Source: Ilumatobacteraceae bacterium (lineage in GTDB: Bacteria; Actinomycetota; Acidimicrobiia; Acidimicrobiales; Ilumatobacteraceae). From it: DNA of 64,000 nt. The stretch is taken from NCBI GenBank assembly GCA_033344875.1, contig JAWPMO010000001.1, forward strand, positions 3,497,595 to 3,561,594. The letters run 5' to 3'. Made by a program: the position numbers and the translations under genes. Under the pieces are notes generated by a model that made no database searches, had not been told where the DNA came from, and saw only the letters and a list, made by a program, of their open reading frames with translations. Below are positions 43,188-52,118 of the stretch, in pieces; within the stretch, counting starts at the first letter, position 1; each line of letters starts with the position of its first letter.

Positions 43188-45980
43188 TTGACGGACAACT
43201 CCACTTTCGCTGCGGCACTTGCACGATCGCGCGATGTCGTGATGTTCTTCACGGCCGACGGCACCATCACGTGGGTCAGCGAGGGTTCGAGGACCGTGTT
43301 CGGCGTCGCCCCGGCCGAACTCATCGGTCAGAACGGGTTCGGCATGATCCATCCCGACGATCGAGAGAGGGTGTTGGGTGAGTTCGCCGGGCTGGAGCGG
43401 TTGGGCGACGCTGTTCGGACCGAGTTCCGGGTCGTTCTGCACAACGGTGAGACGCGCTGGGTCGAGGAGATCGCTGCCAACTACCTCGCCGACCCGACAG
43501 TTGGTGCCGTCGTCGCGAACCTGCGTGACGTCACCGACCGTCACCGTGCAGAAGAGGCAGTGGTCTTCCAGGCGCGACTTCTGGCTGCTGTCGGGCAGCC
43601 GGTGTTCGCGACCGACACGACCGGTCAGGTCGTCTCTTGGAACGACGCTGCGTGTGCGTTGTTCGGCTGGAGTTCCGACGAGGTCGTGGGGCAGAACATC
43701 TCCGATGTCATACCGGTCGCTACGGAGAGCAGCAGTTGGGCGGCGATCATCGCGACCCAGAGTCTGACGAACGACACATGCTCGAGCGAGTTCGACGTTC
43801 ATCGCCGGGATCAGGAGGTCGTTCCGATCGAGCTCACGACGACGCCGTTGTACGACGAGGCGGGTGCGTTGAGCGTCATCATCGGTACATCGACCGATCT
43901 CACCGAGCGAAGGAGGTCGGAACAGCTGCAGACGCGCCTGTCGGCGATCATCGAATCGTCGACCGATGCCATCTTCTCGGAAGATCTCGACGGGCGGATC
44001 CTCACGTGGAACCAAGCCGCAGCAGATCTGTTCGGTTACACAGCTGCGGAAATCATCGGCCGCTCTGCCGAGTGTCTGGCACCACCGCAGCTCCGGTCCG
44101 AGATCGGTTGGTCTCTGCGCCGCATTGCCTCTGGCGAGGCCTTGTCGAATCGTTCCACTGTTCGGCGTCGCTCCAACGGGGAGGACTTCAATGCGTCCGT
44201 GACCGTGTCGCCGGTCCGAGATCGTGAAGGCCGGGTCGTGGCGGCCTCGCTCATCGTGCGCGATGTGACCGATCAGGTGACGGCTCTCGAGGAACTCGAC
44301 GTGGAACGTCGCCACCTCGCAGCCGCGCAAGAAGCCGCCCATCTCGGAAGCTTCGAGATCGATATGAAGACCGGAAAGGTCCGCCGCTCCGATGAGCTCT
44401 GGCGAATCTTGGGCCTCGAGCCGGACCCAGACTTGGGAATCGACTTCAGTCACATTCATCCGGACGATGTCAACCAGGTGCGGTCGGCGCTCGAGGGTGC
44501 ATTCAAGGGAGACACGGATGTGGGACTGATCCACCGCATCGTGCGCCCCGACGGTGAGATTCGATGGGTCCAGTCGCGTCGCGTCCATGTGTACGGCACC
44601 CAGGCCGGGATCATTTCCGGCACCATGCTCGACATCACCGAACGGCGCACCGCTGAAGCCACGATCGAGCACATCGCATTCCACGACGCGCTGACCGGCT
44701 TGCGCAACCGGGCCTGGCTCGAGTCGCCACACGGCAGGCCCGCCAGCGACGACACCTGGCTCGCTGCGCCCAGAGTTGTGGCGCTCATCGACATCGACAA
44801 CTTCGCAGCGGTCAACGACAGCATCGGCACTCGATCAGCCGATGCCGTCTTGCAGCAGGTCGCCGCTCGTCTGGCAGCTGGAGCCGGCGAGTCAGCGATC
44901 CTCTGCCGATACGGCGGCGACGAGTTCGTCGTCATCGACGAGGACGACGAACCGGATGCTCTCGTGCAACAAGTCTGTTCCACGTTCGACGCGCCCGTCC
45001 AGGTCGGCCATCGCTCGATCACCCTGACGGCCAGCGTCGGAGCCAAACTGGTCGAACCGGCCGACACGCTCGAGACCGCTATCCGTGACGCCGGCACAGC
45101 ACTCGCTCACGCTCGACGAACCCACACCGCGAGCGCGATCTTCAACGAACGGCTTCGAGTCGAACAGCGACGTCGTCAGCAGATTCAACTCGGCCTCGAG
45201 ACGGCCTTGGACGGCGAACAACTCTCCCTGGTCTTCCAGCCGATCGTGACGCTGGATACGCAGCAAGTGGTCGGATTCGAATCGTTGCTGCGATGGGACC
45301 ACCCCACGCTCGGACGTGTCGCTCCGAGCGAGTTCATCCCAATGGCCGAACGCACCGGGATGATCGTCTCCGTCGGCAATTGGGTCATCCGTCAGGCCCT
45401 GGCTCAGATCGCATTCTGGCGCTCCGCCACCCCCGCGAACAGGCACCTGTGGGTGGCGGTGAACCTCTCCGCTCGGCAGCTCGAACAGCCGAGTCTCGCC
45501 GAGCAACTGCGTGAGGCGATCCGTGACGCCGGGGTCGCTGCCGATGCGTTGCATCTCGAGGTCACCGAAAGCCTGCTCATGGCAAACATCAGCGATGCGT
45601 CCACGACGCTCTCCAAAGTTCGCGACGTCGGCGTCCGGATCAGCCTCGACGACTTCGGCACCGGCTATTCGTCACTGAGCTATCTCAAGGACCTGCCGAT
45701 CGACGCGCTCAAGATCGACCGGTCGTTCATCGCCAGTGACGGGTCGCGAACCCAGACGACGCCCATCATCCAGACCATCGTCGATCTCGCTGACAACCTC
45801 GATCTCGACGTCGTCGCGGAAGGCGTCGAGACAGCACAGCAGTTGGCCATGCTGCTCGAACTGGGCTGCCACTACGGACAAGGATTCCTCTGGAGTCGCG
45901 GCCTCGACCCCAGCGATGCGACCGAATGGCTGAAGAACGCGAGGGCGCCCGGGTTTGCTGCCGGGCCCGGTGACAACTGA
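43188..45980 (+). CDS. Multi-PAS GGDEF-EAL protein (cyclic-di-GMP synthesis/hydrolysis)
   Basis: 930 residues from TTG 43188, supported by AAGGGAG 8 bp upstream. Four PAS domains occupy about 1-490, the first (MFFTADGTITWVSEGSR) and fourth (FEIDMKTGKVRRSDELWRIL) with PAC-like ends. A GGDEF domain has the intact motif YGGDEFVV, so cyclase activity is plausible. The EAL domain has ESL in place of EAL (VGFESLLRW), with DDFGTGYSSL and AEGVET present, a pattern still found in active phosphodiesterases. No transmembrane helix, so the sensor is cytoplasmic. Stands alone; the island begins about 170 bp downstream. Confidence 0.93.
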   Translation: MTDNSTFAAALARSRDVVMFFTADGTITWVSEGSRTVFGVAPAELIGQNGFGMIHPDDRERVLGEFAGLERLGDAVRTEFRVVLHNGETRWVEEIAANYLADPTVGAVVANLRDVTDRHRAEEAVVFQARLLAAVGQPVFATDTTGQVVSWNDAACALFGWSSDEVVGQNISDVIPVATESSSWAAIIATQSLTNDTCSSEFDVHRRDQEVVPIELTTTPLYDEAGALSVIIGTSTDLTERRRSEQLQTRLSAIIESSTDAIFSEDLDGRILTWNQAAADLFGYTAAEIIGRSAECLAPPQLRSEIGWSLRRIASGEALSNRSTVRRRSNGEDFNASVTVSPVRDREGRVVAASLIVRDVTDQVTALEELDVERRHLAAAQEAAHLGSFEIDMKTGKVRRSDELWRILGLEPDPDLGIDFSHIHPDDVNQVRSALEGAFKGDTDVGLIHRIVRPDGEIRWVQSRRVHVYGTQAGIISGTMLDITERRTAEATIEHIAFHDALTGLRNRAWLESPHGRPASDDTWLAAPRVVALIDIDNFAAVNDSIGTRSADAVLQQVAARLAAGAGESAILCRYGGDEFVVIDEDDEPDALVQQVCSTFDAPVQVGHRSITLTASVGAKLVEPADTLETAIRDAGTALAHARRTHTASAIFNERLRVEQRRRQQIQLGLETALDGEQLSLVFQPIVTLDTQQVVGFESLLRWDHPTLGRVAPSEFIPMAERTGMIVSVGNWVIRQALAQIAFWRSATPANRHLWVAVNLSARQLEQPSLAEQLREAIRDAGVAADALHLEVTESLLMANISDASTTLSKVRDVGVRISLDDFGTGYSSLSYLKDLPIDALKIDRSFIASDGSRTQTTPIIQTIVDLADNLDLDVVAEGVETAQQLAMLLELGCHYGQGFLWSRGLDPSDATEWLKNARAPGFAAGPGDN

Positions 45981-46280
45981 TCTGGACTGCCTCGGACAGG
46001 GCAGGGCCTGCGTGTTGCTCGGCGCGGTTCACCCTCATGAACCGGGCCGCACAACAACCGTCTCGAGTTCCCAAGCAGTCGAGGCAGGGCCAGCCACGCC
46101 AAGAGTGGCCACACGGCAGATGCAGCTTCCGACCGGGTGCCCTCGTGGAGCGGGTGAGGGGCATCGAACTCCGGTACTCAGCTTCGGAAGCTGAGAGTCG
46201 GACATTCCGAAGTGCCTGCACAGGCCGCGTTTCGCCGGTCAGGCGGTGGTGGCGCGGCATGACCCGGCCGACGCCGGCTG
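45981..46280. other. 300-bp region with left island boundary
   Basis: Holds the tRNA-Gly-derived repeat at 46149-46233; the remaining 168 bp before it have no recognised gene. Confidence 0.6.
46149..46233. repeat. Left tRNA-Gly-derived direct repeat (candidate att site)
   Basis: About 85 bp matching 53535-53620 with a few substitutions and one indel. Read on the minus strand it contains a degenerate anticodon arm, T arm (GAGTTCGATGCC) and acceptor end (CACCCGC) of tRNA-Gly, but no 5' half, so it is not a functional tRNA. The last 16 conserved bases (ccgaagtgcctgcaca) lie outside the tRNA, as in integrase attachment remnants. Confidence 0.65.
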
Positions 46281-47444
46281 TTACATCGGTCGGGTCATGC
46301 TTCGCCGGAGCGACCAGGCGCCGACGACGACCAGGCCGGCGGCCATCACGGCGAGCGCCGCCAACTGGGGTGCGATGTCGGCCAGGGCGCCGCTGCGGCG
46401 CTGGATCTCGGCGAACGCCTCGTAGCCCCAGGAGTGGGGGGAGATCATGGCGACGGTTCGCATGCCGTCGGGGAACAGTTCGAGGGGGAACATCGCCCCG
46501 CCGAGCGCCGCCAGGACCAGTCCCAGTCCGATGCCGAGCCCGTTGGCGGCGCCCTCGTTGTCGAGTGTCGTGCCGAGCAGCATCGCTGCGCCGGCGGCGA
46601 CCAGGCTGAACAGGGCCAGCACCAGCAGCGACAGCCACACGGTGCCCCAGTTCACGGCGAACAGCAGCGCCGAGGCGACCATGATGTAGGCGCCCTGGAA
46701 GAAGGCGATCGCCCACCGTCCGGCCGTCACGCCGGCGACCAGCTGGGTGGTGGAGACGGGGGCGGCGAGCATGCGCGACACGACCCGCTGGCGACGGGCC
46801 TGGATGAGCGTGGCCGCCCCGGTCAGTGACGACAGGAACACGAACAGCAGCAGCTGGCCGGATGCACCGAAGTCGAACTGTCCGAGCCCGTCGAACTCCT
46901 CGCTGAGCTCGTCGGTGCGGGCCACCTCGAGTTCCGGTTCGCTCAGCTCCGCCCTGGCCCGCGTCAGCGCCGCCTCCGCCGCTGCAGGGTCGACGCCCGC
47001 CCCGGCCAGCGCCGCTACCTGACTTTGCTCCGAGCGCACCGCCTCCACCGCGGTGCGGACCTGTTGCTCCACCGCCTGCGTCCTCGCCGACGCGCCTCGC
47101 ACGACCTCCAACGACACCGGCTCGCCGGTGTCGTGTGCGCCCGCCGCCCCGTCGTCCACCTGGACCGCCACGTCGATCCGGCCCCGGGCCAGCTGCTCGA
47201 GCGCACCGTCCCAGTCGCCGCCGCTGACGCGCACGTCGTCGTCCTCGAGTTCGTCGACGAGCTGGTCGCGCAGCGCGCTGTCGTCCCCGACGACCGCCAC
47301 GCGGCCGGCGTTTGCGCCCTCGCCGAACTGGGCGCCGATCAGGGCGACGAGCAGGAGGGGGAAGATGAAGACGAAGAAGATGTTGGAGCGGTCGCGCAGG
47401 AACCGTCGCAGCTCGATCCCGGCAACGGTCACGACGTTCCTCAC
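46281..47444 (-). CDS. ABC-2 exporter permease with large extracytoplasmic loop (second of pair)
   Basis: 387 residues from GTG 47444, with GAGGAA 6 bp upstream and the preceding permease stop 11 bp away. One N-terminal helix (IFFVFIFPLLLVALIGA), a soluble domain of about 150 residues, then five helices, the LolE/YhhJ-like ABC-2 layout. Segment AATLIQARRQRVVSRMLAAP is the usual cytoplasmic coupling loop. It pairs with the permease at 47455-48627 and the ATPase at 48627-49574. Confidence 0.87.
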   Translation of the reverse strand: MRNVVTVAGIELRRFLRDRSNIFFVFIFPLLLVALIGAQFGEGANAGRVAVVGDDSALRDQLVDELEDDDVRVSGGDWDGALEQLARGRIDVAVQVDDGAAGAHDTGEPVSLEVVRGASARTQAVEQQVRTAVEAVRSEQSQVAALAGAGVDPAAAEAALTRARAELSEPELEVARTDELSEEFDGLGQFDFGASGQLLLFVFLSSLTGAATLIQARRQRVVSRMLAAPVSTTQLVAGVTAGRWAIAFFQGAYIMVASALLFAVNWGTVWLSLLVLALFSLVAAGAAMLLGTTLDNEGAANGLGIGLGLVLAALGGAMFPLELFPDGMRTVAMISPHSWGYEAFAEIQRRSGALADIAPQLAALAVMAAGLVVVGAWSLRRSMTRPM

Positions 47445-47454
47445 GACATGTTCC

Positions 47455-48627
47455 TCACGACAGCGCACCCCTGTCGGGAACGAGACGTGAGAGTCCGATC
47501 GTCACCGCGGCGAAGCCGAGCATGATCGCGATCGGCACGCCGAGGTCGGCGATGCCGCCGCCGGCGGAGGTGATGCCGAGCCCGCGCAGCAGGGCCGCGA
47601 CCGGGTTGAGGTCGAGGATCGTGGCGAGCGTGCCGGTGGCGCTCACCGGGATGAAGGCGCCGCCGCCGATGCCGAGCACGAGCGCGACGATGGCGGTGGC
47701 GACGCCGGCTTGTTCGCTGGTGCGGGCGATGCGCACGACGAGGAACATCACCGACACACCCGCCGCGGTGGCGCACACGACCAACACGAACACCGGCAGG
47801 GGTGACCCGAAGTCGGCGTCGAAGAGCCACCCGCCGGCGGTGAGCAGCACCGAGGTCGAGATGACCCCGAGAATCAGGCTCATCAATGCCTTGCCGGCGA
47901 CGATGAACCATTGTGGTATCGGCATCGATCGCAGCCGGGAGAGGGTGCCGTTCTCCTTCTCGATGAGAAGTCCGGTGACGCCGAAGCCGACGGTGAACAG
48001 CAGGAACAGCCCGGCCTGTCCGGCGACGAGTGCGGCGCCGGAATCGAGCTGTTCGCTGGCGGCCTCGCCCTCGACGAGGTCGTAGGCGGGTCCGCCTGCG
48101 GCCGCTTGCTCGGCGAGCCGGCCGACCTGTTCAGGTGGCACGCCTTCGGCGGCGGCCGCGCCGGCGGCGACGGCGCCGGCGTGCGACCGGTCGAGTACAC
48201 CGTCGACGACCGACAGCACGATGTCGGTCTCGAGCTCGGCCGACCCGCCGCGCAGTGCCTCCACCGTCACGGATGCGCCGGTCTGCACCGCCCGCCCGAA
48301 CCCGTCGGGCAGCAGGATCGCAACGTCGGCCTCGCCGGTGTCGATCCGTTCACGGGCCACCGACACCGGCAGGTCGGAAACGGTGACGTCGAAACCCTCC
48401 CCGTCGAGTGATCGGATCGCGTCGACGACGACCGGTGCCATCTCGTCGTCGGTGGACGAACCGACCGCTACCGCGACGGCCCTGAGCTCGAGCTCGTCGG
48501 TGTCGCCGAACACGAGGTTGAACACGAACATCAAAGCGAGCGGCACTGCGAGGGCGAAGATGAGGACCGACCGGTCGCGGATCCGTTGGCGGAGGTCGGA
48601 CGCCGTGAGGATGAGGAGCCGTCGCAT
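47455..48627 (-). CDS. ABC-2 exporter permease with large extracytoplasmic loop (first of pair)
   Basis: 390 residues. N-terminal helix VLIFALAVPLALMFVFNLVF, an extracytoplasmic domain to about residue 185, and five C-terminal helices with LIEKENGTLSRLRSMPIPQW as coupling loop. ATG at 48627 shares one base with the ATPase stop. Sequence is related to the second permease, suggesting a heterodimer. Confidence 0.88.
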   Translation of the reverse strand: MRRLLILTASDLRQRIRDRSVLIFALAVPLALMFVFNLVFGDTDELELRAVAVAVGSSTDDEMAPVVVDAIRSLDGEGFDVTVSDLPVSVARERIDTGEADVAILLPDGFGRAVQTGASVTVEALRGGSAELETDIVLSVVDGVLDRSHAGAVAAGAAAAEGVPPEQVGRLAEQAAAGGPAYDLVEGEAASEQLDSGAALVAGQAGLFLLFTVGFGVTGLLIEKENGTLSRLRSMPIPQWFIVAGKALMSLILGVISTSVLLTAGGWLFDADFGSPLPVFVLVVCATAAGVSVMFLVVRIARTSEQAGVATAIVALVLGIGGGAFIPVSATGTLATILDLNPVAALLRGLGITSAGGGIADLGVPIAIMLGFAAVTIGLSRLVPDRGALS

Positions 48628-49574
48628 CAGTCGCGCAGCGCCTTGCCGGTGAGGTGGAGGAAGACCGACTCGAGGTCAGGTCGCGTGATCTCGACGTCGG
48701 TGAGCGCGACGCCGGCCGACGCCGCGCAGCCGACGATGTCGGCGACGTGGGTGGGTGCGTCGTGGGCGGTGAGGGTGAGGGTCTGGCGGTCGAGGTCGAC
48801 CCGCTCCACGCCGTCCACCTTGGCAAGCGCGGTTCGGGCGGCGGCGAGGTCGCCCGAGCCGCGCAGCCGGATCGTGTCGACGCCGCCGGTCAGGCGGATC
48901 AGCTCGTCACGGGTGCCCTCGGCCTGCAGCGTGCCCGAGTCGATGATGCCGATCCGGTCGCAGAGCCGTTCGGCTTCCTCCATGTAATGGGTGGTGTAGA
49001 GCACGGCCATGCCCTCGACCGACAGTGCCTCGACCGACTCGAGGATGGCGTTTCGTGACTGTGGGTCGACACCGACGGTCGGCTCGTCGAGGATCAGCAA
49101 GGTCGGCCGGTGGAGCAGCCCGATGCCGATGTTGAGCCGGCGCTTCATGCCGCCGGAGTACTCCTTGGTCGGGTCTTTGGCGCGATCGGTGAGGCCGATC
49201 AGGTCGAGCACCTCGTCGACCCGACCGTTCAGCTCGCTGCCGCGCAGACCGTGCAGCTTGCCGAAGAAGACAAGGTTCTCCCGCGCCGTCAACTCCGGGT
49301 AGATCGCGAGGTCTTGAGGTACGAGGCCGAGGTGCCGCTTCGGCTCGATCGCCGACGGCGTCATTTCGTGTCCGCACACGGTGACGGTGCCGTCGTCGGC
49401 AGCGAGCAGCCCGGCGATCATCGAGATCGCGGTGGTCTTGCCGGCCCCATTCGGCCCGAGCAAGCCGTACGTCTCGCCGTGAGCGATCCGGAACGACACA
49501 CCGTCGACCGCCGTCAACTCCCCGAACCGCTTGAGCAGCGACTCGGCGCGCAACACGTCAATCTGCTCGACCAC
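48627..49574 (-). CDS. ABC exporter ATPase (first exporter of island)
   Basis: 315 residues from GTG 49574, with GGGAAGGA 6 bp upstream; the longer open frame is not conserved. Walker A GPNGAGKTT, signature YSGGMKRRL, Walker B LLILDEPTVGVDPQSR. The ABC-2 export class with a C-terminal extension of about 80 residues. Encodes the motor for the two permeases that follow. Confidence 0.92.
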   Translation of the reverse strand: MVEQIDVLRAESLLKRFGELTAVDGVSFRIAHGETYGLLGPNGAGKTTAISMIAGLLAADDGTVTVCGHEMTPSAIEPKRHLGLVPQDLAIYPELTARENLVFFGKLHGLRGSELNGRVDEVLDLIGLTDRAKDPTKEYSGGMKRRLNIGIGLLHRPTLLILDEPTVGVDPQSRNAILESVEALSVEGMAVLYTTHYMEEAERLCDRIGIIDSGTLQAEGTRDELIRLTGGVDTIRLRGSGDLAAARTALAKVDGVERVDLDRQTLTLTAHDAPTHVADIVGCAASAGVALTDVEITRPDLESVFLHLTGKALRD

Positions 49575-49834
49575 ATCGCTTCCTTCCCACCTCGGCGACG
49601 CGACCAGCGTACTTCGCGACAGCTGAGGCATCAGGTTGATCTCGTTCGAGAAGACCCCGACCACGAGTGTGGCCGCCCCATCTGAAGATCTACGTCGTTG
49701 GCGACACCGTGGCGTCCGCGATCCGCCGAACGGACGCTCCCGGTTGGGTCGGCATCGGATCGATGCCAGCCGTCTTCGTGATCGTGATCGCGCGCCGAGG
49801 TGCCCTGTCCGATGGCCCTGGCTGGTCGGGCTGG
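49575..49834. other. 260-bp gap between two exporter operons
   Basis: No supported gene. Near the right end short GGCC-rich inverted segments (about 49811-49846) could act as a terminator of the leftward NatB operon but are weak. Confidence 0.35.
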
Positions 49835-50989
49835 TCAGCGGGCCATGCTGGGTCGGCGGAGCGCATCTCGGATCGGGACGCGGGCGCCGGTGCGCAGGAT
49901 GGCGTTCATGTAGATCCGTCCTGCGAGGCGGATCATGGCCCAGATCGTCGCGACGGTGAGAACCGTTGCGACGCCGACCTCCCAGAGTTGGGCGTCTCCC
50001 GCGGCGATTCTCACGGGCATCGCGAACGGGGCGAACGGTGGGAGCAGAGACAGGACGACCGACAGCGTGCTCGACGGGTCGGGATTGACAACGAACAGTC
50101 CTGCGAAGTATCCGATCATCACCACTGCGAGCATCGGGGATTGGGCGCTCTGGGCGTCTGCTTGGCGTGAGACGAGCGAGCCTGCTGCCGCGTAGCCGAC
50201 GGCGTAGAGCGTGAAGCCGAGCAGGAACCAGCCGACGACGCCGACCGTGCTGGTGGCGACGCCGCCGGGCAGGTCCGGCAGGTTGCCCGCGATCGCCGCG
50301 GCCGCTGCGACGACGGCCACGACCGTGCAGAACTGGATGAGTCCGGCGATTCCGTTGCCGATCACCTTGCCGGCGAGAAGTTCGCGAGGGTGGACCGTCG
50401 ACACGATGATCTCGACGACACGATTCGACTTCTCCTCGAGCACGCTGTTGAGGATCCAGCCGCAGTACGTGACGATGGCGACGAACAATGCGAGCACTCC
50501 GGCGAACCCCACGACTTGTCGGGCGTCGTCATCGCCGACCTCGCCGACCTCGCGAACCGAGACTCGGGCTGCTCCCTCTGCGTTCTCGGCGATCAGGTCG
50601 GCCTGTCGGACAGCGGTCGTGAGCAAGGCGGCCAGCCGATCATCGGCGGATGCGTCCACGACGATCTCGTTGGCGTTGATGATGACGGCGTCGACGTCGT
50701 CGCCCGCTGCGAGCGCGTCGGCATCGGCGGTGTCGGTCTGTCGGATCGAAATCGTCGCCGGATCGCTGTCGTCGAGAAGTTGCAGCGCCTCCTGCGTGCC
50801 CGGCGGGGCCTGCCCGGTGACCGCAATCGTCCACTCCGGGCCATCAGGCTCGGGTAGCAACTGTGGTGCGATCACGACGAGGACACCGGCCAGGACGATG
50901 ACCAGGCTGCCGAGCTGGAAGCTGCGGGATCGCACTCGGGTGAGCAACTCACGACGAGCGATGAGGCCGACGCTGCGGACAACGTTCAC
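49835..50989 (-). CDS. NatB-like ABC-2 exporter permease
   Basis: 384 residues. Starts with a cytoplasmic segment and helix (SLVIVLAGVLVVIAP), then a 140-residue extracytoplasmic domain, then six helices with YCGWILNSVLEEKSNRVVEI, a hallmark of the NatB/YhaP family. NatAB exports sodium or envelope-active compounds. ATG overlaps the ATPase stop by 4 bp (50986-50989). Confidence 0.88.
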   Translation of the reverse strand: MNVVRSVGLIARRELLTRVRSRSFQLGSLVIVLAGVLVVIAPQLLPEPDGPEWTIAVTGQAPPGTQEALQLLDDSDPATISIRQTDTADADALAAGDDVDAVIINANEIVVDASADDRLAALLTTAVRQADLIAENAEGAARVSVREVGEVGDDDARQVVGFAGVLALFVAIVTYCGWILNSVLEEKSNRVVEIIVSTVHPRELLAGKVIGNGIAGLIQFCTVVAVVAAAAAIAGNLPDLPGGVATSTVGVVGWFLLGFTLYAVGYAAAGSLVSRQADAQSAQSPMLAVVMIGYFAGLFVVNPDPSSTLSVVLSLLPPFAPFAMPVRIAAGDAQLWEVGVATVLTVATIWAMIRLAGRIYMNAILRTGARVPIRDALRRPSMAR

Positions 50990-51882
50990 GAGTGCACAAC
51001 CTCCCGGTAGAGGTCCGACAAGTGGGGTGGTTCGTATGCGAACTGCCTGACGTCGCCGATCTCGCCGAGTGCGTCGAGGAGGCGTGCCGGTTCAACGTCA
51101 GCGGCGACGGCCAGTCGAACGATCCCGTCACCGTCACCGAGTATCTCGACGTCGGGCACGCGTCGTTGTAGATCCTCGGTCGAGACGCGATCGGTGAATG
51201 CGACCTCGACCCGTCGTTGGCCTCCGCGGGCCTGGACATCCTCGAGCGATCCGGACAGCACGTCGTGTCCTTCGTCGATGATGACGACGTCGTCGCAGTG
51301 TGACTCGACCAGGTCGAGCTGATGGCTCGAGAACAGCACCGCTGCACCTCGCTCGACCTCAGCACGCAGCACTGCGTGCATCGCGTCGACGCCGAGCGGA
51401 TCGAGACCGGCGAACGGCTCGTCGAGCACCAGCAGATCTGGATCGTGTACCACGGCCGCAGCGAGCTGCGCCCGTTGCTGGTTCCCATGCGACAGCTCTT
51501 CGAGCCGATCGTCGCCCCGGTCGCTGAGACCGACCTGGTCGATTCGGCGCTGCGCAGCCGCAGTGGCGTCATCGCGAGCGACACCATGGAGACGCGCCAG
51601 ATGAACGAGCTGCTCGCACAGGGACATCTTCGGGTACAACCCGCGCTCTTCTGGCATGTACCCGAAGCGAGCCCGCTCGGCCCGACCGATCGACGCGCCG
51701 TTCCACGACACCGAACCGGCATCCAACTCGACCAACCCGAAGATCGCCCGCATCGCGGTGGTCTTCCCCGAGCCATTCTGACCCAACAGACCGACCTGTC
51801 GCCCTCGATCCACGGCGAACGAGCAACCGTCCAATGCGACCACGGATCCATAGCGTTTCTCGAGCTGCTGCGCCTTCAACAT
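50986..51882 (-). CDS. NatA-like ABC exporter ATPase
   Basis: 298 residues from ATG 51882 (MLKAQQLEKRYG). Walker A GQNGSGKTT, signature LSHGNQQRAQ, Walker B LLVLDEPFAGLDPLG. C-terminal 80-residue extension. SHG in place of SGG is common in NatA/YhaQ-like ATPases. It works with the permease at 49835-50989. Confidence 0.9.
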   Translation of the reverse strand: MLKAQQLEKRYGSVVALDGCSFAVDRGRQVGLLGQNGSGKTTAMRAIFGLVELDAGSVSWNGASIGRAERARFGYMPEERGLYPKMSLCEQLVHLARLHGVARDDATAAAQRRIDQVGLSDRGDDRLEELSHGNQQRAQLAAAVVHDPDLLVLDEPFAGLDPLGVDAMHAVLRAEVERGAAVLFSSHQLDLVESHCDDVVIIDEGHDVLSGSLEDVQARGGQRRVEVAFTDRVSTEDLQRRVPDVEILGDGDGIVRLAVAADVEPARLLDALGEIGDVRQFAYEPPHLSDLYREVVHS

Positions 51883-52033
51883 CGACGCCACCCCTACCCG
51901 CGTTCGGTCAGCGCCATTCCCGTCCGGTCGTCTCTGCATCTGCTGAACCGGGTCGCCGCGGTCACACGGACGACCGGTGGTTCAGCGGCCCGAATCGGGC
52001 TCTGACCAGCGGCAACGCTTAGGCGCATCGCCG

Positions 52034-52041
52034 GTCGTACC
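52034..52041. repeat. IS target-site duplication, left copy
   Basis: GTCGTACC, identical to 53454-53461 on the other side of the IS. Eight bases is the usual size for IS256-family insertion. Confidence 0.9.
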
Positions 52042-52076
52042 GGGACTGTCAGATCCGCGGTGTAACTGGTCTGGCC
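52042..52076 (+). repeat. Left terminal inverted repeat of the IS
   Basis: Begins GGGACTGTCAGATC and matches the reverse complement of the right end with 3 clustered and 3 scattered mismatches over 35 bp. Confidence 0.93.
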
Positions 52077-52118
52077 TGAAACGCTGAGCGACCCGCTCGG
52101 CGAGAAGGACAGGCAACG

